This document shows, piece after piece, positions 14,970-21,839 of a stretch of DNA of 51,323 nucleotides; position 1 is the first letter of the stretch, and every line of letters begins with the position of its first letter. Location of the stretch: positions 1 through 51,323 of the IMG/VR virus record IMGVR_UViG_3300044834_000101; one strand, 5' to 3'. A model generated the notes under the pieces. The model was not told where the DNA came from. It was given only the letters and a program-made list of their open reading frames with translations, and made no database searches. This stretch comes from a virus. The position numbers were made by a program, and so were the translations under genes.

Positions 14970-15847
14970 GTGAGCACCTCCTGTGGTGAGTCCACGGGGC
15001 GGGCATGTAGCCCCCCATACGGGCATGAGGCAAAGAAGCCGCAACTCTTCGTCCCGCACCACCAGGCGCCGGGCGCGGCTCCGTCCCAAATTCCGAGTTC
15101 TGTCCGCCAGCCGATTTCGGCGGCGGTGTAGAGCAGCTGCTCGAGCACCTGGTCGAGCTGTGCGTCGGTGCGCTGGGTTGGGACGAGTTCGATGTCGGGG
15201 TTGACCTGCCGCAGCAGCTGGTGCAACTCGAACCCTGGTGCGGGGTCGCGCTGGGCGCGTCGCGACGCGAGGTAGAGGCCGACCTGGATGTCGCTGTCGG
15301 CGTCGGCCTGGTTCATCCGCGACGCGGACATCTTCACGTCGACCGGGATCGACGCACGCGACCGCCGGCGATAGGTGAGCCGCTCGTAGTCGATGTAGCC
15401 CTTCAGCGTCCACGGGAGGTCTTCGATCACGAGGCGGAACTGGCGTTCGACAGCGAGGGGCCGGACGTTCGGAGCGACGAGCCGGTGGTAGCGCGCCAGC
15501 GCGGCGCCGGCGCGGTCCTTCACGACCCCCGGTTTGTCGTCCTTGCCCCAGAGCGGCGGCTCGCGTTCGGCCAGTTCGTTCCACTCGTCGGAGAACAGGT
15601 CGAGGACCTGCTCAGCCGGCAGCGGACGTCTCGTTTCGATCTGGGCGAGCAGGCTCCGCGACTCGGCCGCCCACGTGGCGGACCCGGCGAGCATCGCGCC
15701 GGACCGCTGCTCGTACTCCCCGTCGATGTAGACGCGCCGCCACTTCTCGGGGCACTTCTTGTACGACCGGTACGACGACACCGAGAACGTGCGGAGCGGA
15801 AATCGTGGCGCCCACTCTTCGATGAACTTCCAGCGCGGCGTGGTCAC
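14966..15847 (-). CDS. Cas4/RecB-like PD-(D/E)XK exonuclease
   Basis: A 293-aa protein, GTG start overlapping the upstream stop. It opens with FSVSSYRSYKKCPEKWRRVY (the SxS.....CP..W motif of RecB/Cas4 nucleases), has IPVDVKMSASRM (catalytic Asp and Lys) and a QVGLYL motif, and ends with cysteines WCGTKSCGFFASC that, with the first Cys, fit a 4Fe-4S cluster. It is probably a 5'-3' exonuclease acting with the annealing-like protein three genes upstream, a common phage recombination pair. Confidence 0.85.
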   Translation of the reverse strand: MTTPRWKFIEEWAPRFPLRTFSVSSYRSYKKCPEKWRRVYIDGEYEQRSGAMLAGSATWAAESRSLLAQIETRRPLPAEQVLDLFSDEWNELAEREPPLWGKDDKPGVVKDRAGAALARYHRLVAPNVRPLAVERQFRLVIEDLPWTLKGYIDYERLTYRRRSRASIPVDVKMSASRMNQADADSDIQVGLYLASRRAQRDPAPGFELHQLLRQVNPDIELVPTQRTDAQLDQVLEQLLYTAAEIGWRTELGIWDGAAPGAWWCGTKSCGFFASCPYGGLHARPVDSPQEVLT

Positions 15848-16200
15848 GCCGCCTCCCGTCGCATCGTCGGCTCCGGAACGCGTAGCCGTCGGGTCTCGAA
15901 CAGCCCTCGCAGTTCCGGCTCGCGAGCCATCAGGAGCCTCGCGTACAGGGCCGTGTAGGAGTTGTTCAGCTGGACCACCTCGTCGGTCGTCCGCATGTGC
16001 TCCTCCCAGCGCAGCCGTTCCCAGAGCATCTTCATGCCAAGGCGGCGGCCGCCGGTCGAGTGCTTCCACTGGCGCGCGAGGTCGACGAGGCGTCGGTAGA
16101 CGTGAGGGTTCTCGCGGTGGAAGCGCCAGAACGCGTCCTCGATCGTCGGCTCGTCCGGGAGTAGGTGGCCGTCGAACAGGGTGGGCGGGTCGTTAGGCAT
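15844..16200 (-). CDS. Conserved phage protein, 118 aa
   Basis: It contains FWRFHRENPHVYRRLVDLAR, RRLGMKMLWERLRWE and VQLNNSYTALYARLLM, the pattern of a widespread small phage protein (NPxVxxxLxxLA ... LNNxxxxxYARLLM) usually found among replication or recombination genes and lacking a firm function. The ATG at 16198-16200 overlaps the upstream gene by 8 nt; the end overlaps the nuclease start. Confidence 0.7.
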   Translation of the reverse strand: MPNDPPTLFDGHLLPDEPTIEDAFWRFHRENPHVYRRLVDLARQWKHSTGGRRLGMKMLWERLRWEEHMRTTDEVVQLNNSYTALYARLLMAREPELRGLFETRRLRVPEPTMRREAA

Positions 16201-16411
16201 GCGGCGTCACCCCCGCCCGCCGGCGCCAGTGGCCGGTGACTTCGCGCGGCTTCGCCACGCTCGCGGTCACGGGCCGCCACTTCGCCGTGGTTCGGCAGAT
16301 CGGCCGGATCCGCAGGAGCCCGGCCTCTTTCCCGGTGACGAAGGCACAGAACTCGGCGCCGGTCTTGGTCACTTCGACGATGTCGCCCTCGTGGATCGTT
16401 GCGAGCCTCAT
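16193..16411 (-). CDS. Hypothetical protein, 72 aa
   Basis: A small basic protein (MRLATIHEGDIVEVTKTGAE) whose first half reads like a small beta-barrel (GDIVEV...FCAFVTGKEAGLLRIRP). Overlapping starts and stops with both neighbours support expression. Possibly RNA- or DNA-binding; not identified. Confidence 0.5.
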   Translation of the reverse strand: MRLATIHEGDIVEVTKTGAEFCAFVTGKEAGLLRIRPICRTTAKWRPVTASVAKPREVTGHWRRRAGVTPHA

Positions 16412-16638
16412 CGCCGCGTCACCTCTCGGACGGTGCGCCGGATCCGCATGCGCGCGAGTTCGACCACCACGGCGTTGAGCAGCTGCTGCAACGCGTGCTC
16501 GTCAAGCAACGGCGACCCTTCGACGGTGACGAGGACGCGCGGGTCGTCGGTGGCGCCATAGGCGCGGATCGGGCTGGCTGTCAGGGTCAGGTAGTCGCCG
16601 GGCTCGTCCTTGGCGTGGAGGCGGTATTGGGCGGCCAT
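16408..16638 (-). CDS. Hypothetical protein, 76 aa
   Basis: It begins MAAQYRLHAKDEPGDYLTLT directly after the annealing-like gene stop, and its own stop overlaps the next start (ATGA). An alternating strand pattern is followed by a helix (LQQLLNAVVVELARMRIRR). Function unknown. Confidence 0.5.
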   Translation of the reverse strand: MAAQYRLHAKDEPGDYLTLTASPIRAYGATDDPRVLVTVEGSPLLDEHALQQLLNAVVVELARMRIRRTVREVTRR

Positions 16639-17544
16639 CTAGACCACCCCCTCGAGGCGCTGCGCGACGCGCTTCGCGCGGTCGAGTTGGGCTTTGTCTG
16701 CGGCCTCGGTTTCGCCGGCTGCGATCGCGCGGACCTTGGCGACCTGGGCCTGCCACTCCGCGACGCTGCTGAGGACGCGTCCGAAGTCGGCGCGGGGGCA
16801 GCGGTCGACCTTCGACTCGCCGACCCACCAGTCGAGCAGCGCCTCCCACAACGGCCGCTTGGAGTAGATGCGGGCCTTGCGCAGCGCCTCGAAGAAGTCG
16901 CGGCGCTGGGCCGGTGTGATCGGCTCCCGCGACTTCTCCCGCGGCGCGGCCTTGACCTGCGGCGCCCTGGTGGTGGCGGTGCGGACCTGGGCCGGCTCGT
17001 CGGCCTGCATCTCCTCCGCGGGGGTCGGGCTATAGCCGGCCAGCACGACGACCATCCCGCAGGCCGGGACCGACCGCAGAGCGCGGGACTGCGCCCGCGT
17101 GTTCGCCATCGACCGGACGGCGTAGTCGTCGGCCTGGGCCCACTTGTCCTCGCTGCGGAGGCACATCCCGTCGCCCTCGCCGACCACCTGTCCGGTGTCG
17201 AGGCGGGTGACGATGGCCTTGGCCTGCCAGCCGTCGTCGAACGGTTCGCTGGTGCAGGAACCGATCGTCACGCCGACGGCTTGTGCGATGAACTGCCAGG
17301 CGGGCAGGTGCAGATGCTCTGACTTCTTGCCCCCCTTCGTGATCGTGGTGACGAGGGGCTGGTCAGACGGCTGGCTTCGGATGATCTCGACCAGCACGTC
17401 CGCCGTCTCCTTCGCCCTCGCGGCGAGGGCAGCCGGGTCGTGAATGTCGAGCAGCCCTCCCCCGACGACCGCCGCGACCTCGCCGCTCAGCGGCCGGTCC
17501 GGGACGGCGGCGGCGGACCCTTCGAGCACTCCGTTCTCACCCAT
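16639..17544 (-). CDS. Putative single-strand annealing/recombination protein
   Basis: A 301-aa protein behind a perfect GGAGG six bases before the ATG. The core (LHLPAWQFIAQAVGVTIGSC, RSMANTRAQSRALRSV, VVVLAGYSPTPAEEM) matches a broad phage family in which a [RK]xMAxTRAxSRAL helix is followed by a hydrophobic strand. Such proteins usually lie beside RecB/Cas4-type exonucleases, as here (three genes downstream), so a recombinase/annealing role is inferred. A Lys/Arg-rich linker and a C-terminal helical domain follow. It could also be a different ssDNA-associated protein. Confidence 0.6.
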   Translation of the reverse strand: MGENGVLEGSAAAVPDRPLSGEVAAVVGGGLLDIHDPAALAARAKETADVLVEIIRSQPSDQPLVTTITKGGKKSEHLHLPAWQFIAQAVGVTIGSCTSEPFDDGWQAKAIVTRLDTGQVVGEGDGMCLRSEDKWAQADDYAVRSMANTRAQSRALRSVPACGMVVVLAGYSPTPAEEMQADEPAQVRTATTRAPQVKAAPREKSREPITPAQRRDFFEALRKARIYSKRPLWEALLDWWVGESKVDRCPRADFGRVLSSVAEWQAQVAKVRAIAAGETEAADKAQLDRAKRVAQRLEGVV

Positions 17545-17575
17545 TGGACACCTCCTTTTTGGTCACGCCCCCGGG

Positions 17576-17595
17576 CGGCGCATGGCGGTGCGCCG
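17576..17595 (-). other. Hairpin in the 80-nt gap before the annealing gene
   Basis: CGGCGCA and TGCGCCG face each other around a 6-nt loop (7-bp stem). No T-run follows, so it may be a weak attenuator or processing site, or nothing. The remaining gap holds only the GGAGGTGTCC ribosome-binding site. Confidence 0.25.
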
Positions 17596-17624
17596 GCGGG
17601 GCTTCTCTCTGTCTTGTGGGCGCG

Positions 17625-17855
17625 TCACGCCCCAATGTCCGACCACGCGACGTAGGCGCCGCGCAGCTCGTTGTCGGTCGGCGACACCTCGTCGCCGTCC
17701 TGGTCGAGCACCATGAGGGTGATCGGCACCTCCGCGTCGCCGTAGGTTTCGCGGCGCCAGTCGCCCGCTTGCTCCGGTGTGATGAACACCTGGTCGAGGG
17801 GGTGGCCCCCGAGGTCCTTCCGGAGACGCCAGCGGTATGACCTCAGGGCCCTCAT
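17625..17855 (-). CDS. Hypothetical protein, 76 aa
   Basis: It starts MRALRSYRWRLRKDLGGHPL with ATGA coupling to the sigma-like gene. It looks like a small beta-rich protein (DQVFITPEQAGDWRRE, VPITLMVLDQDGDEVSPTDN). No known domain is visible. It lies directly downstream of the early sigma-like factor, so a partner or antagonist role is possible but only by position. Confidence 0.5.
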   Translation of the reverse strand: MRALRSYRWRLRKDLGGHPLDQVFITPEQAGDWRRETYGDAEVPITLMVLDQDGDEVSPTDNELRGAYVAWSDIGA

Positions 17856-18322
17856 CCGACCTGGGCGCGCAGCTGCGCGCGCCCCTCCGCGATGCCGCGG
17901 TTCATCCACGTTCGCGTGTGGTCGGTGGCGCCGGCCGCCTCCTTGTAGGAGAGGCCGATGAGCCGACACAAGATCGGGACCTGGCGGTTCGGCCGCAGCG
18001 TCGCGATCGCGTCGAACACCTCGAGCCATTCGAGCTCGGCGTCGACGTTGACGGGCGCGCGGCCGCCCTGCACCACCTCGAACGGGCTTTCGCGCCGGAG
18101 GCGGCGACGCCACTCACGGTACGCCTCGTGGAGGGCGCACACGAACGCGTAGGCGGGGAAGTTGTGGTCTGCGTCGAGACGGTCGCGGTTGACCCACGCG
18201 ATCGTCCAGCCGTCCTGCACCGCGTCTTCGGCGACATCCTCGTTTACGCCGCGGGCCTGCAGCATCCGCACATGGCGCACACGCTCGGCGCGGAACGCGG
18301 CGTCGAACTCCGCGGCCGTCAC
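17852..18322 (-). CDS. Early sigma-70-family-like factor (ECF-like), 156 aa
   Basis: The GTG start (MTAAEFDAAFRAERVRHVRM) overlaps the upstream stop. Region 2-like: GVNEDVAEDAVQDGWTIAW with AYAFVCALHEAYREWRRRLR, matching the (D/E)xEDlvQdvfl...f.....f..wL..ia.n...d..R layout. Region 4-like: FDAIATLRPNRQVPILCRLI then GLSYKEAAGATDHT, an HTH. It is two genes behind the Cro-like gene, so it would be made early, which is suitable for switching on late promoters. It diverges from textbook ECF factors and could have a different HTH role. Confidence 0.65.
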   Translation of the reverse strand: MTAAEFDAAFRAERVRHVRMLQARGVNEDVAEDAVQDGWTIAWVNRDRLDADHNFPAYAFVCALHEAYREWRRRLRRESPFEVVQGGRAPVNVDAELEWLEVFDAIATLRPNRQVPILCRLIGLSYKEAAGATDHTRTWMNRGIAEGRAQLRAQVG

Positions 18323-18543
18323 CGTGACGCCCCCGTCCGGACGGGCTTGGCGGCGGCGATCCGCGCCATGTGCGGAGTCGCCCGGGCGGCGGCGGGCATG
18401 CACGCCTCGCCGGCCTCGGCGCCGCAGACGGGGCAGTCGACGCTGGTCGCGCGCGGCCACAGCCTGCGCTGGCGTCCCTCGCCCAGCGTTTGCGCAGCGG
18501 CTAGCCGGCCGCGCTCGGGCCCTCCCACTCGGTCCTTCCCCAT
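18319..18543 (-). CDS. Zinc-ribbon protein, 74 aa
   Basis: The C-terminal half has CPVCGAEAGEACMPA followed by HMAR, the compact zinc-ribbon pattern (CPxCxAxxGxxC...HxxR) found in many actinobacterial and phage small proteins. It is coupled to the sigma-like gene by a GTGA overlap. A transcription-related role is inferred from position only. Confidence 0.6.
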   Translation of the reverse strand: MGKDRVGGPERGRLAAAQTLGEGRQRRLWPRATSVDCPVCGAEAGEACMPAAARATPHMARIAAAKPVRTGASR

Positions 18544-18564
18544 GATCCCCCTCCGGGATGTTTG

Positions 18565-18789
18565 CTAGTGCGGGTCCTCGTCAGGCCACAGCTGTTCGCG
18601 TGGGCGGCCCAGCAGGTCAGCGACGGCCTGCTGCGTCTCGGCGTCCGGCATCGTGATGCCGTGGACCCAGTTCCACACGGTGGAACCGTCCTTGCCGAGG
18701 CGCTGCGCCAACCAGGACTGCCTACGGCCCTCTTCGTCGAGGATCCGCTTTAGCGGCGTCTCCATCCTGGCTCTCACTTGAACACTCAT
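18565..18789 (-). CDS. Cro/CI-family XRE regulator, first early gene
   Basis: A 74-aa XRE helix-turn-helix: residues about 23-55 (QSWLAQRLGKDGSTVWNWVH, then GITMPDAE) are the standard HTH, followed by TQQAVADLLGR. It is the first leftward gene, divergent from the larger repressor, with a promoter and operator-like repeats just upstream. The arrangement is that of Cro opposite CI. A downstream start at MET (18763) is possible. Confidence 0.85.
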   Translation of the reverse strand: MSVQVRARMETPLKRILDEEGRRQSWLAQRLGKDGSTVWNWVHGITMPDAETQQAVADLLGRPREQLWPDEDPH

Positions 18790-18797
18790 GATCTAAC

Positions 18798-18822
18798 GGT
18801 CCTGTACCAAGGGTACTGGACC
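18798..18822. promoter_or_regulatory. Operator-like dyad (site 1)
   Basis: GGTCCTGTACC and GGTACTGGACC flank AAG: an 11-bp dyad with one mismatch. It covers the -10 of the leftward early promoter, so a bound XRE repressor would block it. Which of the two XRE proteins binds is not visible from the sequence. Confidence 0.7.
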
Positions 18823-18838
18823 AACGGGTCTGGGTCAA
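18803..18838 (-). promoter_or_regulatory. Leftward early promoter
   Basis: On the minus strand TTGACC (18838-18833) and TACCCT (18815-18810) are separated by exactly 17 nt, a good sigma-70-like spacing. Initiation near 18803 would give a leader of about 14 nt before the Cro-like start. Both elements lie in operator-like repeats. Confidence 0.65.
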
Positions 18839-18850
18839 GGGGTCTGGGTC
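18826..18850. promoter_or_regulatory. Operator-like direct repeat (site 2)
   Basis: GGGTCTGGGTC occurs at 18826-18836 and 18840-18850, a 14-nt period around AAG. It has the same length and central AAG as site 1 but is arranged as direct repeats. It overlaps the -35 of the early promoter. Confidence 0.5.
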
Positions 18851-18941
18851 GCGGGACGTTTCTCTATAGGGACAATGCGAGGGTTGTCGTGATTCCGGGT
18901 TATAGTCCCGCCACGCTGGCGTTCGAGGGGAAGGGCGCGAC

Positions 18942-19370
18942 ATGGGCGAGGGCTCGCTGGGCACGCGTATACGCATGCTCCGGGAGGAGAGAGGGCTGTC
19001 ACTGGACGACCTGGCCTACGCGGCGCGTCGATGGGCGCCGAAAATGACCGGCGGCTACATCGGCAGGCTCGAGCGCGACGAGAAGTACCCGTCCGTCGCG
19101 ACGATCGAGGCGTTGGCGCGAGGGCTTGAGATAGACCCGACAGCGATCCCTGAGTACCGCCTCGGCGTCGCGCGCCGCGCCCTTGACGAGCGGGCTGTCG
19201 GCCTCGGCCCGGCTATCGCGACGTTGGAGGAGCTCAGCAAGGCGGTTGCACGCAAGTCGCCGCCGCCTGCGCTTGAGGACTTTGCGCAAGCGCTAGAGGC
19301 GCTATCTCCAGGGACCGCAGCAACGCGGCGCGGGCGCGCAAGTAAAAGGCCCGATCAGGGCACTCGATAG
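18942..19370 (+). CDS. Putative prophage repressor (XRE family), 142 aa
   Basis: The only plus-strand gene of the immunity region. Residues 6-66 form an XRE HTH (LGTRIRMLREERGLSLDDLA ... GGYIGRLERDEKYPSVATIE ... LARGLEID), and a helical C-terminal tail of about 75 aa follows. No peptidase Ser/Lys motif of LexA/CI autocleavage is present. GGGGAAGG precedes the ATG. A TATAGT (18901-18906) lies upstream but without a good -35. It is likely to maintain lysogeny by repressing the leftward promoter. Confidence 0.8.
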   Translation: MGEGSLGTRIRMLREERGLSLDDLAYAARRWAPKMTGGYIGRLERDEKYPSVATIEALARGLEIDPTAIPEYRLGVARRALDERAVGLGPAIATLEELSKAVARKSPPPALEDFAQALEALSPGTAATRRGRASKRPDQGTR

Positions 19371-19608
19371 GCAGGACGGTGCACCAGTGGTCGAGCCTGT
19401 CGAGCAGGTCGCGCCGCGCCGCGAAGCGAAGGTCGACCGGCGGCAGGCTCGGCGGTTTCGCGGCCTCCTGTTCGCCAGGCGCGTGAGGGACGTTCCGCGA
19501 CGTGATGCGGGCGAGTTCCGTGCGCAGATCGTCGAACGCGTCGTCTAGCAAGTTGCTCGCCCCTCTGTTCGCTTTGCGGCCCGCCAGGGGCGAACCCGCC
19601 GATCCCAT
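19234..19608 (-). CDS. Possible 124-aa protein overlapping the repressor 3' end
   Basis: This minus-strand frame reads like protein in the middle (LLDDAFDDLRTELARITSRN, DLLDRLDHWCTVLPIE) but overlaps the repressor gene by 137 nt on the opposite strand. No convincing ribosome-binding site or GATAGTC element precedes its ATG. If real, its transcript would be antisense to the repressor mRNA. If not, 19371-19739 is a non-coding gap of about 370 nt. Confidence 0.35.
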   Translation of the reverse strand: MGSAGSPLAGRKANRGASNLLDDAFDDLRTELARITSRNVPHAPGEQEAAKPPSLPPVDLRFAARRDLLDRLDHWCTVLPIECPDRAFYLRARAALLRSLEIAPLALAQSPQAQAAATCVQPPC

Positions 19609-19739
19609 CTTGTACCGACCGTCACGAGTGGTTGCAATGCGTGAGCGAAAAACCTACGCATCGGAAATCCGCACAGAGCGACGTTTGGGCGCAGGGTTCT
19701 CTATGCGGCCGAAGAGAGGCCGTAGGGCTCGCGGCCTTC
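19609..19739. other. Lower-GC non-coding stretch after the lysis genes
   Basis: 131 nt between genes, with A/T-richer sequence than its surroundings (for example AGCGAAAAACCTACGCATCG) and a short hairpin CGGCC-gaagaga-GGCCG near 19703-19719. It may hold the terminator of the leftward lysis transcript or the phage attachment site. No tRNA end or core repeat was found. Confidence 0.3.
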
Positions 19740-19967
19740 CTACCAGCCCTCGCCGACGATGACGAAGCCGTCGCCGTTAGGCACGTAGGCGGTGAGCGGC
19801 CGGCTGTCGGCGGGCTTTCCGATCTCCCAGCCGGTGAACAGTACCTCCCGCTCCGACAGCTCGTGGGTGTCGCGGGGCGGGTAATGGCGGTAGATCTCAC
19901 TCACCAGCCAGCCCGCCTCCCGGATCCGGTCGGCCAGGTCTTTCTCGAGGTCGGGCGCGGCTGCCAT
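19740..19967 (-). CDS. Hypothetical protein, 75 aa
   Basis: It starts MAAAPDLEKDLADRIREAGW, 13 nt after the endolysin stop, and ends in a beta-rich segment (FTGWEIGKPADSRPL, VPNGDGFVIVGEGW). Last gene of the lysis transcript. No known family recognised. Confidence 0.55.
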   Translation of the reverse strand: MAAAPDLEKDLADRIREAGWLVSEIYRHYPPRDTHELSEREVLFTGWEIGKPADSRPLTAYVPNGDGFVIVGEGW

Positions 19968-19980
19968 CGCGACGCTCAGC

Positions 19981-21075
19981 TCATCCGCACTTCCCTGCGG
20001 CCGCCCGGGCGAGCAGGCGTCGCCGTTCGCCGCGGTGGTGCTTGTGCCAGGAGGCGCCGCGGCGGTTGGCGGCGTCGAGGCGGCGGACCTGGCTGCGCGC
20101 CCGGTGGCGCCAGTAGTGGGCGGTGTGGCCCGTACCGGCCGGGTGGCAGGCTCGGTGACGGATCCGCTGCTCCGCCTTCGTGAGGGGCGACACGTGCACC
20201 CCGAGCCGCACCTGCTTGATGAACACGTCCCAGGGGAAGCCGGTGCCGACGTCGACGTGATCGTTGCCGCACTCGAGCCGCAGGTGGTCTGTGATGCCGG
20301 CAAGCGGGGTGCAGCCTTCGGGGTCGACGAGCTTGAGGGGGTTGCCGACGCGCTTCGAGATGTCCCGCACCAGCGCCGCCAGCTGGCCGTTCGCGAAGTT
20401 TGGCGACGCCAACCACTCGGCCCTGGTCTTGAGGTTCGACACGATCTCGATCGACACGTAGGCGCTGTTGAACGTCCCCTGCGTCCACGCCTTGCGGTTC
20501 TCCGGGACGAGCTGCCAGCACGGGTCAGAGCCGCGTAGCTCGAAGACGTAGTTGCTCGAGGCGGCGAACGCCGGCGTGTTGAACAGCCCCCAGATCGCGT
20601 TGCGGGTCCCCTCGGGGGACACGGTGATGTGCAGCGCCACCCCTACTCGTGGGGCGGACAGCGCCGACTGGTTGACGACCGGGTGGCGCCGGCAGGTGAC
20701 CGACTGGGCGCCACCTACTGGCTGAGGGTCAAGGCCCTTCGCGACGTCGCGCTGCTCGTCGAGCAGGTGGTCGCGCTCGTCGGCGGTGACGCCCGGCGGC
20801 GTTTCGTCGCGCGCGTCCTCGTGGACGCCGAGGTCGCCCCGGTGATCTTCGGCGGCCTGTTCGGCGCGGCTGACCTGCTGGTTGGCGTCGACCACGACCG
20901 GCGGCAGGCTCGGAAGATCGAGACGCTGCGGCTTCGCGATGCTGACGGTGCGGTCGTAGGTGCCGTCGCCGTCGCTGTCGATCACGAGCGCTACCGATCC
21001 GCCGCCGAGGGCGGCCAGCACCGCGATCAACAGTCCGAGGACCTTGGGGCGCTGAAGCAGGTCGCGGAGGCTCAT
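19981..21075 (-). CDS. Endolysin: membrane-anchored N-acetylmuramoyl-L-alanine amidase-like protein
   Basis: A 364-aa protein starting MSLRDLLQRPKVLGLLIAVL: one N-terminal hydrophobic segment (residues about 12-32), then an acidic DSDGDGTYD loop and linker. Residues about 145-290 resemble an Amidase_2/PGRP domain: VALHITVSPEG (zinc His), YVFELRGSD, AYVSIEIVS, and ITDHLRLECGNDHVDVGTGF then PWDVF (second His and the DxGxxFPW ending). The C-terminus is Arg/His-rich. It would cleave the peptide-sugar bond of peptidoglycan. The GATAGTC element lies 7 nt before the ATG, with no Shine-Dalgarno. Two small membrane proteins are encoded upstream. Confidence 0.8.
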   Translation of the reverse strand: MSLRDLLQRPKVLGLLIAVLAALGGGSVALVIDSDGDGTYDRTVSIAKPQRLDLPSLPPVVVDANQQVSRAEQAAEDHRGDLGVHEDARDETPPGVTADERDHLLDEQRDVAKGLDPQPVGGAQSVTCRRHPVVNQSALSAPRVGVALHITVSPEGTRNAIWGLFNTPAFAASSNYVFELRGSDPCWQLVPENRKAWTQGTFNSAYVSIEIVSNLKTRAEWLASPNFANGQLAALVRDISKRVGNPLKLVDPEGCTPLAGITDHLRLECGNDHVDVGTGFPWDVFIKQVRLGVHVSPLTKAEQRIRHRACHPAGTGHTAHYWRHRARSQVRRLDAANRRGASWHKHHRGERRRLLARAAAGKCG

Positions 21076-21082
21076 AGCGGGC

Positions 21083-21089
21083 GACTATC
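21083..21089 (-). promoter_or_regulatory. GATAGTC late-start element (endolysin)
   Basis: GATAGTC ends 7 nt before the endolysin ATG (element, CGCCCGCT spacer region, ATG), in place of a Shine-Dalgarno. Confidence 0.65.
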
Positions 21090-21101
21090 GGCGGACGTGC
21101 G

Positions 21102-21482
21102 CTATTGGCGGCAGATGGTGATGATCGGCTCGACGGTGTCGCAGACAGGCTCGGGCGGGTTGATCAGCGAGCCCGGCTCGTCCGGTTTCGGCTCGGGGTT
21201 CGGCCGCGAGACTGGCGGCGGGTCCTGCACCGGCGGGTGGCCGTCGCCCCCTTCGCCGTTTCCGTCACGCTGGGGCGGGCGCGACGGCCGGTCTGGCGAC
21301 CGGGGAGTGGTTCCCGGCGATCGACCACCCCCTTCGGCGCGCCCCTGCGAGGGGCCGTGCGCCTTCGGCTGCTTCTGCACCGCGTCCGGCGCGGAGAGCG
21401 CCGAGTAGAGCGCCGGGACCGCGAGCAGCGCGAGTAGCGCGATCAGCGCCGCGATCCGTACCAGCCGGTCGGAGCGCGTCAC
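21102..21482 (-). CDS. Membrane-anchored Pro-rich protein, 126 aa (lysis cassette)
   Basis: The GTG start (MTRSDRLVRIAALIALLALL) overlaps the upstream gene's stop. One N-terminal membrane segment is followed by a Pro/Gly/Asp-rich extracellular tail with two cysteines near the end (EPVCDTVEPIITICRQ). Its position between the holin candidate and the endolysin suggests a lysis role (spanin-like or accessory), but no family assignment is possible. Confidence 0.6.
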   Translation of the reverse strand: MTRSDRLVRIAALIALLALLAVPALYSALSAPDAVQKQPKAHGPSQGRAEGGGRSPGTTPRSPDRPSRPPQRDGNGEGGDGHPPVQDPPPVSRPNPEPKPDEPGSLINPPEPVCDTVEPIITICRQ

Positions 21483-21799
21483 TGACCTGGCCCCGCCAGC
21501 AGGGTCACGATCCAACCGGACGCGCCGACCGCACCGACCGTGACGGTGATGTAGACGATGAAGTTCCTCTTGCGCTCGCGGGCCTCTTCGATCTTGGCCT
21601 GCTCCTTCTCCTTGCGCTCTTCCTCGCGGCGCTCGGCGTCTCGCTCGCGGGCGTCTTGCCATTCCTGACGCAGGTTGGACAGGCGCCCATGGATCCCCGC
21701 GACCGCGCCCTTGACCTCGGCGACGTCGTCCTTGAGCCCACCGATCTCGGCCTCGAAGCGCCCGAGCTCGCGCGCCACATCAGCCTCCATCGTGCTCAT
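21479..21799 (-). CDS. Holin-like protein with coiled coil and C-terminal membrane helix, 106 aa
   Basis: It starts MSTMEADVARELGRFEAEIG. Residues about 5-75 form a charged coiled coil (ERREEERKEKEQAKIEEARE), followed by a single membrane helix at about 80-102 (FIVYITVTVGAVGASGWIV). This shape (N-terminal coiled coil, one C-terminal span) occurs in actinophage holin-like proteins located beside endolysins. An ATG 25 nt upstream, out of frame, follows a GATAGTC element, so a short leader ORF may couple to it. Confidence 0.65.
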   Translation of the reverse strand: MSTMEADVARELGRFEAEIGGLKDDVAEVKGAVAGIHGRLSNLRQEWQDARERDAERREEERKEKEQAKIEEARERKRNFIVYITVTVGAVGASGWIVTLLAGPGQ

Positions 21800-21824
21800 G
21801 GTTTGACCACCCGCCTCGTGTCAT
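21780..21824 (-). CDS. Possible 14-aa leader ORF before the holin-like gene
   Basis: The ATG at 21822-21824 lies 8 nt after a GATAGTC element, just as the other late genes do, and encodes MTRGGWSNHEHDGG, ending inside the holin-like gene in another frame. It may be a leader peptide on a leaderless transcript that lets ribosomes reach the next ATG. Confidence 0.3.
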   Translation of the reverse strand: MTRGGWSNHEHDGG

Positions 21825-21832
21825 CGAGCGGG

Positions 21833-21839
21833 GACTATC
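21833..21839 (-). promoter_or_regulatory. GATAGTC late-start element (lysis operon)
   Basis: It overlaps the TGA stop of the upstream tail gene (TGATAGTC). The nearest ATG, 8 nt on, opens the 14-aa leader ORF; the holin-like ATG is 33 nt on. Confidence 0.55.

Noticed and set aside
18901-18907. TATAGTC before the repressor gene as another copy of the late element
   Set aside because: The core differs (TATAGTC, not GATAGTC), the ATG is 34 nt further on with its own Shine-Dalgarno, and the gene is not late.
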